Assembly: GCF_019746015.1 (NCBI RefSeq)
Contig: NZ_JAIESM010000053.1
Location: 1 to 64,000, forward strand
Length of the DNA stretch: 64,000 nt
Reading direction: 5' to 3'
Origin: Sphingomonas sp.
GTDB taxonomy: Bacteria; Pseudomonadota; Alphaproteobacteria; Sphingomonadales; Sphingomonadaceae
The position numbers and the translations under genes were made by a program. A model generated the notes under the pieces. It had not been told where the DNA came from and ran no database searches. It saw only the letters and a list, made by a program, of their open reading frames with translations. Positions within the stretch are counted from its first letter, which is position 1. Each line of letters begins with the position of its first letter. Shown here piece by piece: positions 39,919-54,652 of this stretch.

Positions 39919-41337
39919 TCAGACCAGTCCTCGGCCGAAATCTGTAACGGGGCGCTCGGGCAAAACATCGGGGCGCCGCGCCAGCGGACCGATGGCGACC
40001 AGGGTCGCGAACAACAGGGCAATTTCGATGTGCCAGACAAAGCTGTAGCCGCTGGCCGGATCGACCAGGCCGGCACCCAGCGCGCCCGACATGGCAAGCG
40101 CGCCAAAGCCGTCGCGCAAAGCGCCCGACACCAGAATGGCAACGCCCGCCGCCGAGGCCTGCACCGCGCCCCAGGCGCCGAGCGCGAGGCCGGATTTGCC
40201 GGGCTCGGCCTGATCCATCATGGCAATGAGCGTGCACACCGCGAACAGCCCGCCGCCCAGGCCGATGCCAAAGGCGCCCAGGCACAGCATGCTGACGGAG
40301 ACGAGCGGCGCCGACAGCACCACCACTGCAAAGGCGGCGACCCCGATCAGTGCGCCCATCCCGGCCAGCCGGTTGGGGTCCATCTGCCGGCCCAGTGCGC
40401 GCGCGGCATAGGCAAAGCCGGCGATCATCCCGGCCGACCACAGCGCCGACAGCGCCGTCGTCTGCCCCACATTCAGCCCCAGCACATGACCGGCATAGGG
40501 CTCCAGCAGGATGTCCTGCATCGAAAAGCCGGCCGCGCCCAGCGCCAGCGAGATCAGCAGCCGGCGGGTGCGGCGCACCTTCACGAAATCGCGCCACTGG
40601 CTGGAAAAGTCGACCGTATCGACGCGGCTGGTGCCACCGACCACGCGGGCTTCCTGCTTCCACAGCGCGATGACGTTGAGCACCATCGTGGCAAGTGCAG
40701 TGCCCTGGATCACCTCGACCAGCCGGGTCGGGTTGAACGCGCCCAGCAGCCGCCCGAAGAGGAGCGACGAAAAGAACATGCCGATCAGCAGCATGACATA
40801 GAGCAGCGCCACCACGCGCGGGCGCTTTGCCTCCGGCGCCAGATCGGTGGCAAGCGCGAGGCCGGCCGTCTGCGCGGTCGCCATTCCCGCCCCCACCAGC
40901 AGGAAGGCGAGACAGGCACCGGCAACGCCGATCCAGGCACCGCCCAGCGCGCCGTGACCGGTCATCAGCAGCAGCGCGAACGGCATGATCGACAGGCCGC
41001 TGAACTGCATCACCGTGCCGAACCAGATATAGGGCACCCGGCGCCAGCCCAGCACCGACACGTGATTGTCGGACTTGTAGCCAATCAGCGCCCGCGCCGG
41101 CGCGAACAGCAGCGGCAGCGCCACCATTGCCCCCACCAGGCTGGCCGAGACGCCGATCTCCACGATCATCACCCGGTTGAGGGTGAAGTTGATCAGCACG
41201 AACGCCATTCCCACTGACACCTGGAACAGCCCCAGCCGCAACAGCCGCCCCAAGGGCAGATCGGTGCTCGCCGCATCCGCAAAGGGAAGGAAGCGCGTGC
41301 CGAGCCTTGCCCAGAGGGGAAGGGCGGTGCCTTTCAC
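39919..41337 (-). CDS. lhaA: Light-harvesting complex assembly protein LhaA (PucC/BCD family MFS)
   Basis: VLINFTLNRVMIVEIGVSASLVGAMVALPLLFAPARALIGYKSD; position between bchM and puhA. Confidence 0.93.
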   Translation of the reverse strand: MKGTALPLWARLGTRFLPFADAASTDLPLGRLLRLGLFQVSVGMAFVLINFTLNRVMIVEIGVSASLVGAMVALPLLFAPARALIGYKSDNHVSVLGWRRVPYIWFGTVMQFSGLSIMPFALLLMTGHGALGGAWIGVAGACLAFLLVGAGMATAQTAGLALATDLAPEAKRPRVVALLYVMLLIGMFFSSLLFGRLLGAFNPTRLVEVIQGTALATMVLNVIALWKQEARVVGGTSRVDTVDFSSQWRDFVKVRRTRRLLISLALGAAGFSMQDILLEPYAGHVLGLNVGQTTALSALWSAGMIAGFAYAARALGRQMDPNRLAGMGALIGVAAFAVVVLSAPLVSVSMLCLGAFGIGLGGGLFAVCTLIAMMDQAEPGKSGLALGAWGAVQASAAGVAILVSGALRDGFGALAMSGALGAGLVDPASGYSFVWHIEIALLFATLVAIGPLARRPDVLPERPVTDFGRGLV

Positions 41338-42016
41338 GGCAGCACCTCCACCGCCTGACTGATGTAGAAACCCTTCGAGATCCGAGCGCGCCGGCCGACA
41401 TGGCCACCGGGCAGGCTGTCGCCCAGCATCCGTTCGAGCTTTGCCGGGCTGACCGGCGCAATCGCCGGTGCCCGGTCGGCGCGCGGGAACAGGCCACCGA
41501 TCGCGTGCATCGCGGAAAGTGCCGGCGTGCGCGGCGCGATGGTGAAGGCAATCGACCGCTCCGTCCGCGCCGCGAGCAGCTCGACCACGCGCACAATGTC
41601 GCGCGCGGGATAATGAATGAGCGAGTCCATCGCGACGACATGGTCGAACCGGCCCAGCTCGTGGCTCAGCATGTCACCCACGCGCCAGTCGATGGCCAGC
41701 CCTTCGGGTGCCCGGCGGCGGGCGATGTCGACCAGGCTGCCGGCCACGTCCACCGCCACCACGTCGGCGCCACGTTCGGCCGCTGCCACCGCCAGCGCGC
41801 CCGTGCCGCAACCGGCATCCAGCAACCGCATGCCGTGCATGTCCTGCGGCAGCCAGGAGAGCAGCGTGTCGCGCATCGCGTCGCGCCCGGCGCGCACGGT
41901 GGCCCGGATGCCCGAAACCGGCGCGTCGGAGGTCAGCGTCTCCCACGTCTTCGCCGCCGTCTTGTCGAAATAGGTTTCGAGCCGGCCGCGATGCTGGGAG
42001 TAGGTGGTGCTCACCA

Positions 42017-42017
<1 letters not shown>
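41334..42017 (-). CDS. bchM: Magnesium-protoporphyrin IX methyltransferase
   Basis: LDAGCGTGALAVAAAERGADVVAVDVAGSLV, YFDKTAAKTWETLTSDAPVSGIR; operon context. Confidence 0.95.
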
Positions 42018-42916
<899 letters not shown>

Positions 42917-45900
42917 TCATGCCGCGGCACGCGCGGTTACGCCTTCGAGTGCATCTTCCAGGGCATCGCTGGCGGCCTGCAGCGCCGTCAGTGTTGCCTC
43001 GTCCGGTTGCCAGTAGTTACGGTCGTGGGCCTCCAGCAGACGCTGGGCGACGCGCGCCGCCGATTTTGGATTGAGCGACGCCAGCCGCTCGCGCATCTCC
43101 GCGTCGAGCACGAAGGTTTCCGCCGTGCGCTGATAGATCCACGGCGCGACATCGCCGGTGGTGGCGGACCAGCCCATCGTCGTCGTCACATGCGTTTCGA
43201 TGGCGCGCACGCCTTCATAACCGTGGCGCAACATGCCCTCGTGCCAGACGGGGTTGAGCAGCCGGGTGCGGGTTTCCAGCGCCACCTGTTCGCCAAGCGT
43301 GCGGACCTTTGCTGCGCCTTGCGTTGCATCGACGATATAGGTCGGCGCCGCCGCGCCGCCGCGAGCGCGTGCGACCGACCGGCTCACCCCGCCCAGCGCA
43401 TCGACATAATGATCGATATCGGTCACCCCGAGTTCGGCCGAGTCGAGATTCTGATAGGTCAGCTCGACATCGGCGAGTGCTGACTGCAGCAGCTCGGCCT
43501 GGCGTTCCGCCTTGCCCGATGCGCGATAGGCAAAGCCCTTTTGCCGCTCGAACACATCGGCAATCTCGTCCGGGTCGGTCCAGGCGCCATTGTCGATCAG
43601 CAGGTTGACGTTGGCGCCATAAGACCCTTCCGCATTGGAAAAGACGCGCAGCGATGCGGTTTCCAGATCGCAGCCATGCGCTTGCTGATAGGCCAGTGCA
43701 TGGGCGCGCACCGGGTTCAGCTCCAGCGGCTCGTCGGCGCTGGCGGCGAGCAGGGCCGCCTCGGCCAGCACCCGCGTCTGCAAGGGCAGCAGGTCGCGGA
43801 AAATGCCGGACAGCGTCACCACCACGTCGATCCGGGCGCGGCCCAGCTCTTCGAGCGGAATGAGCTCGGCGCCCGACAGACGGCCATAGCTGTCAAAATG
43901 CGGCCGCGCGCCGATCAGCGCCAGCACCTGCGCGATCTGGCTGCCTTCGCTCTTCAGATTGTCCGTGCCCCACAGGATCATGGCGAGGCTCTTGGGCAGC
44001 GGGGCGCCGCTTTCGGTGTGGCGCGCGATCAGTGCCTCGGCCTGGCGCCTGCCTTCCGCCAGCGCAAAGCTGCCGGGGATGCGGAACGGGTCGAACCCGT
44101 GCAGGTTGCGCCCCGTCGGCAGAATGTCCGGCGTGCGGATCAGGTCGCCACCCGGTGCCGGCCGCACAAAGCCGCCGTCCAGCGCATGGACCAGCGCGCC
44201 CAGCTCGTCATTATGGGCAAGCGCGGCGGCAAGCGCTGCGGAATCGCGCTCGGGGCTGGCGGCGGCAATCGCACCGGCCCAGGCTGCACCCGTATCGGCA
44301 TCTGGCGCGCGGCCCAGCACGTGGAGGCCGTGCGGGATCAGTTCGCGCTCGACCTCATAGAGCCGGGCCGACAGCGCGCCCAGATCGTCCTCCTCCAGAT
44401 CGACAGCGGCGGCAGCGGCGCGGATCATCGGCTCCAGCCGTGCGCGCTCCTCTTCCTGCGCCGAGGCACGCCAGCGTTCGAGCAGCGCCTTCAGCTCGGA
44501 AAGCCCTTTATACAGCCCGCTTTCGGCAAGCGGCGGCGTCAGATAGCTGATCAGCGTCGCGCCCGAGCGGCGCTTGGCGATCAACCCCTCGGAGGGATTG
44601 TTGGCGGCGTAGAGATAGAAATTGGGCAGCGCGCCGATCAGCCGCTCGGGCCAGCAGGCCGCACTCATGCCGGTCTGCTTGCCGGGCATGAATTCCAGCG
44701 CGCCATGCGTGCCGAAATGCAGCACCGCGTCCGCGCCGAAATCCTCGGCAATCCAACGGTAAAAGGCACTGAATGCGTGCGTCGGCGCAAAGCGGCGCTC
44801 GAACAGCAGGCGCATCGGATCGCCTTCATAGCCAAAGGCGGGCTGGATGCCGACGAACAGCTTGCCGAAGCGCGCGCCCAGAATCTGGATCGCGGCACCG
44901 TCGCTCTGCTGCTTGCCGGGGGCGGGCCCCCACACATCCTCGATCGCGCGCAGATGGCGTTCGCGGCGGACATGGTCGTCGGCCAAGATGCGCGCGGCGA
45001 CATTGGCATCGGCACCATGCTGCGCAGCATTGCCGTGCAGCAAAGCGTCGCGCAGCGCGTCGACACTGGCCGGTGGCGTGACATCATAACCCTCGCGCGC
45101 CAGCCGCGTGATCGTCTCGTGAAGCGATTCGAACACGGCCAGATGCGCCGCCGTGCCGGTCGCGCCGGCATTGGGCGGGAAGTTGAACAGCACGATCGCC
45201 AGATTGCGTTCGGCGCGCGGCTTGTGGCGCAGGCGGGTAAGGCGCGCCACGCGCTCGGCGAGCGCTTCGGCCCGCTCGGGGCAGCTCAGCATCTGGCGGG
45301 CAAGCCCGTCATCGGGGAAGCTGCAATGCCGGTCGCAGCCGTCGCAGCAATCGCCCCCGGCGCCCGCGCGGCCGCCGAACACGCTGGGCTGGATCGCGCC
45401 GTCCAGCTCGGGAATGGCGACCATCATCGTCGCTTCCAGCGGCAGCAGCCCCTGCGCCCCGGCGCCCCATTGCTGCAGCGTCTGGAACTCGATCGGGTGG
45501 GCGGCGATATAGGGCACGTCGAGCCGCGCCAGCATCGCCTCGGCCGCCTCGGCGTCATTATAGGCCGGGCCGCCGACCAGCGAGAAGCCGGTCAGCGAGA
45601 CGACCGCATCCACCACCGGCGCGCCGTCGTTCAGGAAATAGCGCTCGATCGCCGGGCGCGAGTCGAGCCCGCTGGCAAAGGCCGGGATCACCCGCAGCCC
45701 GCGCGCCTCCAGCGCCGCGATCACGCCGTCATAATGCGCGGTGTCGCGGCCGAGCAGATAGGAGCGCAGCAGCAACAGGCCGACCGTGCCCTGCACCGGC
45801 TTCGGCGCGGGCAGTGCGCGCGCATCCTCCACCAGCCGGGTGGGCAGCCGCGGATGATAGACGCCGATCTCGGGATAATCGCGCGGCGGCTCGGCCGGGC

Positions 45901-46490
45901 AGCGCCCCTTCAGGCCGTTGCTCGCATAACGGTCCACCAGCGCGCGGACCATGTTGACGACATTGTCGTCCGATCCCGCCAGCCAATATTGCAGCGTGAC
46001 GAAATAGGCGCGCACATCCTGCGCGGTGCCGGGGATGAAGCGCAGGATCTTCGGCAGGCGGCGCAGCATCCGCATCTGCCCAGCGCCGGCCGCACTGTTG
46101 CGCGACGAGCCGCGCAGCTTCTTCAGCAGCGCGAGCGGCCCCTTGGCGGGCGCATCCATGCGATAGCCGCCCATCCGGGTGAGCTTCACCACATCGGCGG
46201 CAGACATCAGCGCGACCACCGCGTCGCACGCCTCGCGCCGCGCCTCGATTGCCGGCAGCACCGCGCGGATATGGTCTTCGACGAACAGCATCGTCGCGAT
46301 GATGATGTCGGCGCGGGCAATGTCTGCCAGGCACCGGGCGAGCGGCTCGCCGCCATCGCCCCAGTCGGCGGCGGCATGCAGGCCGATGCTGATGCCGGTG
46401 CCTTGCGCCGCCAGCCGCGCGCCGGCCCGTTCCACGGCACCGGCCAGATGGTTGTCGAGCGTGACGATGACCACGCGGGTATGGGGGGCG

Positions 46491-46501
<11 letters not shown>
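42917..46501 (-). CDS. bchH: Magnesium chelatase subunit H
   Basis: CobN/BchH family over 1194 aa; [26 protein letters not shown]-type repeats absent but [11 protein letters not shown] and [26 protein letters not shown] present; operon context. Confidence 0.97.
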
Positions 46502-49821
<3,320 letters not shown>

Positions 49822-49875
49822 CGGAGAGTCCCTGCTGGACTGACTGATGCCGAGAGTATGGATCGACCCGCAATG

Positions 49876-49893
49876 TGTCAATAAGGCGTTACG
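49876..49893. promoter_or_regulatory. Candidate PpsR/CrtJ site (one mismatch to TGT-N12-ACA) upstream of bchF
   Basis: tgtcaataaggcgttacg; 55 bp upstream of the bchF start. Confidence 0.35.
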
Positions 49894-50053
49894 TCCAACA
49901 AAATTGACGAAAGGGGCCTTGTGTCACATTTCGGCCATTGTCACGCCCGGGCGATTGGCGTAGTTTCGCCTCTAGGTGCTGGGTCGGGTCCGGCTGCTTG
50001 GAACACCACCTGTGTTCCGTCCGAAAAACCGATCCAGCCGGGGAGAGCCGAGC

Positions 50054-50938
50054 ATGGCTTCGTTGTTCTCTTTTCCACGTTCCAATCCGGGCGCAGGTGG
50101 GCGCCGCCGGGGGTTGAGCCGCGTGATCTGGCCTTGGGGCGCGGACAATCGCGCGGGCGACACTGCGGTCCGGCAGGGCAATCTGTCCGCGCTGGTGGAA
50201 CGCGAGATCATTCCGCGCCTGGTGGCGGCGCACCCGCACGACTCGGTGGTCACGCTTGTTGAACCGCCTAAGCAGATTACTGCTGAAGACATTGCCGCCT
50301 TCACGCCGCTGACGGTAACGGCTGAGGCCGATGTGCTGCTCGATTTCGTCGAACGGCTGATCGGGCGCGGGGTGCCGGTGGAAACCGTGCTGGTGGAACT
50401 GCTAGCGCCGGCGGCGCGCCGGCTGGGCGATTTCTGGGAAGATGATCGCTGCGACTTTGTCGATGTGACGATGGGCCTTTGGCGGCTGCAGGAAGTGGTG
50501 CACGAGCTGTCTGGCCGGGTGCCGGCGGTGAAGCGGCCCAGCAACAAGCGCCGCGCGCCCTTCTGTGCGGTGCCCGGCGAGCAGCATAGTTTCGGTGCGG
50601 TGGTGCTGGATGACATCTTCATGCGCGAAGGCTGGCTGACCGAGCCGACCACGCCCGAACTGCTCGCGCGGATCGCCCCGGAATGGTTTGATGTCATCGG
50701 GTTGACGGTCAGTTGCGATTCTCATATTTCGGCGCTCCCTTCGCTTATTCGGGCCATCCGCAATGTTTCCGCCAATGCGCGGATCGCGGTGATGGTGGGG
50801 GGAAGAGTGTTTCTGGAGGATCCCGCGCGCGCCGCCGAAGTTGGCGCCGACGGGACAGCATCCGACGCCCGCAAGGCCGTGAAACTGGCCAGCAAGCTCG
50901 TCGGTGCAAAGGCGCAGGGCGTGACGGCCGGCGCCTGA
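50054..50938 (+). CDS. ppaA: Cobalamin-binding antirepressor-like protein (AerR/PpaA type)
   Basis: B12-binding fold segments (VLVELLAPAARRLGDFWEDDRCDFVDVTMGLWRLQEVVHELSG; PGEQHSFGAVVLDDIFMREGW; IGLTVSCDSHISAL); adjacent to ppsR. Confidence 0.88.
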   Translation: MASLFSFPRSNPGAGGRRRGLSRVIWPWGADNRAGDTAVRQGNLSALVEREIIPRLVAAHPHDSVVTLVEPPKQITAEDIAAFTPLTVTAEADVLLDFVERLIGRGVPVETVLVELLAPAARRLGDFWEDDRCDFVDVTMGLWRLQEVVHELSGRVPAVKRPSNKRRAPFCAVPGEQHSFGAVVLDDIFMREGWLTEPTTPELLARIAPEWFDVIGLTVSCDSHISALPSLIRAIRNVSANARIAVMVGGRVFLEDPARAAEVGADGTASDARKAVKLASKLVGAKAQGVTAGA

Positions 50939-50962
50939 GCCTCTGTCGGAACGAGAGGCTAG

Positions 50963-52393
50963 GTGGACGTGAACAGAGCTGAATTGCCGACCGAAGCGCA
51001 AGCGTTCCGCGACCCGGAGTCGTTGGGGCCGCTGGAGGCGCAGACGGTCGCGCGGCTGCTCGGCGCGGTCGGCGACCTGGCGTTCATCATCGACGATCGC
51101 GGTGTCATCATCGACTTTGCCGTGTCGGAACCGCAGCTGACGGCGCATTCGCTCGAGCTTTGCGTCGGCCACCCCTTTCTCGACACGGTGACCATCGAGT
51201 CGCGCGGCAAGGTGATCGAAATGCTGGGCGAGGCGGCAATGGGTGCCCCCGCACGCTGGCGGCAGGTGACGCACCCGACGGTGATCGGCGACCTGCCGGT
51301 GCGCTATCTCATCATGGGTCTGGGCGGTGGCCGGCTGGTCGCGATCGGGCGCGACCTGCGTGAGGCGGCGGCGCTGCAGCAGCGCCTGCTGCAGGCGCAG
51401 CAATCGCTGGAGCGCGACTATCTGCGCCTGCGCCAGGCGGAGGCGCGCTATCGCCTGTTGTTCGACATGGCGACCGAGCCGGTGCTGATCATCGACGCTG
51501 CCACCCGCCGCATCCGCGAGGCGAACCCGGCGGCCAACCGGGTGCTGGGTGCAAAGGCGGGCGCACTGGTCGACCAGCCGGTGAGCGCGATCGTCGATGC
51601 CGATGACCGCGAGGCGTTCATTGCCTATCTGGGTGCGGCCGAGGCGGCGGACGATGCCGGTGTCGTCGAGCTGCGGCTGCGCGGCGGGCGCGGCGTGGCG
51701 CAGCTTTCGGCGCGGCTGTTCCGCCAGGCGCGCACCGCGCTGTTGCTGGTACGGATCGCGACCGGCGACGAAGCGCGCGAGGCCGGCGTGACCTCTCCGT
51801 GGATCGACGTGGTAGAACGGATGCCCGATGCCTTCGTGCTCACCGACCGCGCGCTCAACATCCTGACCGCGAATGCCGCGTTCGTCGAACTCGCCCAGCT
51901 GCCCTCGCTCGACCGGGCGAGCGGTGCCCGGCTCGACCAGTGGGTGGGGCGGCCCGGCGTCGATGTCGACCTGATCGCCGGCCAGCTGCGCGAGCATGGC
52001 GCGGTGCGCAACGTCGCCTCGGTACTGCGCGGCAATGATGGCGGGCAGGAAGAGATCGAGATTTCGGGCGTCGCCGCGCCGCATGGCGAGGGCGAATGCT
52101 ATGGCTTCACCATCCGCTCGGTCGGGCGGCGGCTGCGCGACCTGCCGCCGGGCGAAAACCAGCTGCCGCGCTCGGTGGAACAGCTTACCGAGCTGGTTGG
52201 CCGCATGTCGCTGAAGGAAATCGTGCGCGAATCGACCGATCTGATCGAGCGGCTGTGCATCGAGGCGGCGCTGACCTACACCTCCGACAATCGCGGCTCG
52301 GCCGCTGAAATATTGGGAGTCAGCCGCCAGAGCCTGTATTCGAAGCTGCATCGGCACGGGCTGGGCAATCTGGTCGATGGCGACGATCAATAG
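50963..52393 (+). CDS. ppsR: Transcriptional regulator PpsR/CrtJ (PAS domains plus Fis-type HTH)
   Basis: Tandem PAS segments and C-terminal ALTYTSDNRGSAAEILGVSRQSLYSKLHRHGL HTH. Confidence 0.94.
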   Translation: MDVNRAELPTEAQAFRDPESLGPLEAQTVARLLGAVGDLAFIIDDRGVIIDFAVSEPQLTAHSLELCVGHPFLDTVTIESRGKVIEMLGEAAMGAPARWRQVTHPTVIGDLPVRYLIMGLGGGRLVAIGRDLREAAALQQRLLQAQQSLERDYLRLRQAEARYRLLFDMATEPVLIIDAATRRIREANPAANRVLGAKAGALVDQPVSAIVDADDREAFIAYLGAAEAADDAGVVELRLRGGRGVAQLSARLFRQARTALLLVRIATGDEAREAGVTSPWIDVVERMPDAFVLTDRALNILTANAAFVELAQLPSLDRASGARLDQWVGRPGVDVDLIAGQLREHGAVRNVASVLRGNDGGQEEIEISGVAAPHGEGECYGFTIRSVGRRLRDLPPGENQLPRSVEQLTELVGRMSLKEIVRESTDLIERLCIEAALTYTSDNRGSAAEILGVSRQSLYSKLHRHGLGNLVDGDDQ

Positions 52394-52442
52394 CTGACAA
52401 TCCTGATTGACGATTTTTAGTGTCAAGCATAGCCTGCTTGGC

Positions 52443-53351
52443 ATGGCGCGACCGACTCCTCTGATCGCCCGGCAGCCGTGGCCCCGGCCGCGCGACGTGC
52501 TCGAACTGTTGAAACCCATTACCTGGTTTCCGCCGATCTGGGCGTTCATGTGCGGTGTCGTCTCCGCCGGCCAGCCGCTGGGGCCGCGCTGGGGGCTGGT
52601 GGTGATCGGCCTGCTGCTGACCGGCCCGCTGGTGTGCGGCACCAGCCAGGCCGTGAATGACTGGTTCGACCGGCATGTCGATGCGATCAACGAGCCCGGC
52701 CGGCCGATCCCCTCGGGCCGGATCGCCGGCCATTGGGGGCTGTGGATCGCCATCATCGGCTCGGCGCTGTCGCTGGCGGTGGCGACCCTGGCCGGGGCCT
52801 GGGTGTTCGGTGCGACCTGCCTCGCGCTGGCCTGTGCCTGGGCGTATAGCGCGCCGCCCTTCCGGCTGAAGATCAGCGGCCTGTGGGGGCCGGGCATCGT
52901 CGCGCTCAGCTATGAGGGGCTGACCTGGTTCACCGGCGCGAGCGTGATGGCGGGCGGCCTGCCGCCGGCGCCGGTGCTGGCAGTGCTGCTGCTCTACAGC
53001 CTGGGCGCGCACGGGATCATGACACTCAATGATTTCAAGGCGATCGAGGGCGACCGCGCGATGGGCATCCGCTCGCTGCCGGCGGTGCTGGGCGTGCGGC
53101 GCGCGGCGATCATTGCCTGTGTGGTGATGGCGGTGCCGCAACTGGCCGTCATCGCGATCCTGGCGGCGGGGCAGCATGGCTGGGCGGCGCTGATCATTGC
53201 CGCGCTGCTGGCGGTGCAGCTGGCGCTGATGCCCCGGCTGATCGCCAATCCGGTGGCGCGCGCGCCCTGGTATAACGGCACCGGCACCACGTTGTCGGTG
53301 CTGGGCATGCTGGTGGCGGCGCTGGGTCTCGGCGGGGCGCTGCCGATATGA
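52443..53351 (+). CDS. bchG: Bacteriochlorophyll/chlorophyll synthase
   Basis: DVLELLKPITWFPPIWAFMCGVVSAG, VNDWFDRHVDAINEPGRPIPSGRI, NDFKAIEGDRAMGIRSLPAVLG. Confidence 0.96.
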   Translation: MARPTPLIARQPWPRPRDVLELLKPITWFPPIWAFMCGVVSAGQPLGPRWGLVVIGLLLTGPLVCGTSQAVNDWFDRHVDAINEPGRPIPSGRIAGHWGLWIAIIGSALSLAVATLAGAWVFGATCLALACAWAYSAPPFRLKISGLWGPGIVALSYEGLTWFTGASVMAGGLPPAPVLAVLLLYSLGAHGIMTLNDFKAIEGDRAMGIRSLPAVLGVRRAAIIACVVMAVPQLAVIAILAAGQHGWAALIIAALLAVQLALMPRLIANPVARAPWYNGTGTTLSVLGMLVAALGLGGALPI

Positions 53352-54652
53352 GCACGCTCGGCTGGCCCGGCATCGCCCGCCTTGCGCTGGTGCAGAGCGC
53401 CATCGGCGCAATGGTGGCGATGGCAACCTCGCTGCTCAACCGCGTGATGGTGGTGGAATATGCGCTGCCCGCCGCGCTCCCCGCCGGGCTGGTCGCCTGG
53501 CATTATGCGGTGCAGCTGTCGCGCCCGGCCTGGGGGCATGGCTCCGACCGCGGCGCGCGGCGCACGCCCTGGATCGTGGGCGGCATGGCAGTGCTCTATG
53601 CCGGGCTGATGTGCGCGGTGGCGGCGCTCGCCTGGTTCGGCATGCGCGGCGTCGAGGGCATGGGCCTGGCCATAGCGGGCTTCACGCTGATCGGCGCCGG
53701 CGTCGGCGCGGCGGGCACATCGCTGCTCGCGCTGCTGGCGACCCGGGTGGCGCCCGCGCGGCGTGCATCAGCAGCGGCGATCACCTGGGTGATGATGATC
53801 CTGGGCATTGTGGTGGCGGCTGGCGTAGCCGGGCGGCTGCTCGATCCCTTCACGCCGTTGCGGCTGGCGCAGGTGGTGGCGGGCGTGGGCGCTGCGGCCT
53901 TCCTTGCCGCGCTCATCGGCGTATGGCGGGTGGAGCAGGCGCCGGCCGACGCCCCCGTTGCGGCGCAAGCAAATGGCATTGGGGCACCCGGCTTTGCCGA
54001 GGCGCTGGCGGCGATGCTGGCCGAGCCGGTCGCGCGCCAGTTCACCATCTTCGTGTTCCTGTCGATGCTTGCCTATTCGATGCAGGACCTGATCCTGGAG
54101 CCGTTTGCCGGGCTCTATTTCGGCTATACGGCGGGCCAGTCCACCTCGCTCTCCAGCGTGCAGCATGGTGGTGTGCTGCTGGGCATGATCCTGGCCGGCG
54201 TCGGCGGGTCGGCCTTTGGTGGTGGTACGCCGCAGGCGATGCGGCGCTGGATCGTTGGCGGCTGCCTGGGCTCGGCACTGGCGCTGCTGGGGCTGAGTCT
54301 CGCCGCGCGGATCGGCAGCGGCTGGCCGCTCGCGCTCAATGTCTGGCTGCTGGGCTTTGCCAATGGCGTGTTCGCGGTGGCGGCAATCGGCGCGATGATG
54401 GGGCTGGCGGGCGCCGCCGGGCCGCAGCGCGAGGGGATGCGCATGGGCGTGTGGGGCGCGGCACAGGCGGTTGCGTTCGGCCTTGGCGGCCTGTCCGGCG
54501 CGGTGGCGGTTGATCTGCTGCGCGGCCTGACCGGGCTCGCCGCTGGCGCATTCAGCATCGTTTTCGTCTTTGAAGGGGGGCTGTTCCTGGCCGCTGCCTG
54601 GCTGGCGGCGGGCATGGGCCGCAGCCCCCGAAGCAGGGAGGTTCCCGCATGA
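53348..54652 (+). CDS. PucC/BCD-family MFS transporter located between bchG and bchP
   Basis: TSLLNRVMVVEYALPAALPAGLVAWHYAVQLSRPAWGHGSDRGARRTPWIVGG; similar architecture to LhaA. Confidence 0.92.
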   Translation: MSTLGWPGIARLALVQSAIGAMVAMATSLLNRVMVVEYALPAALPAGLVAWHYAVQLSRPAWGHGSDRGARRTPWIVGGMAVLYAGLMCAVAALAWFGMRGVEGMGLAIAGFTLIGAGVGAAGTSLLALLATRVAPARRASAAAITWVMMILGIVVAAGVAGRLLDPFTPLRLAQVVAGVGAAAFLAALIGVWRVEQAPADAPVAAQANGIGAPGFAEALAAMLAEPVARQFTIFVFLSMLAYSMQDLILEPFAGLYFGYTAGQSTSLSSVQHGGVLLGMILAGVGGSAFGGGTPQAMRRWIVGGCLGSALALLGLSLAARIGSGWPLALNVWLLGFANGVFAVAAIGAMMGLAGAAGPQREGMRMGVWGAAQAVAFGLGGLSGAVAVDLLRGLTGLAAGAFSIVFVFEGGLFLAAAWLAAGMGRSPRSREVPA

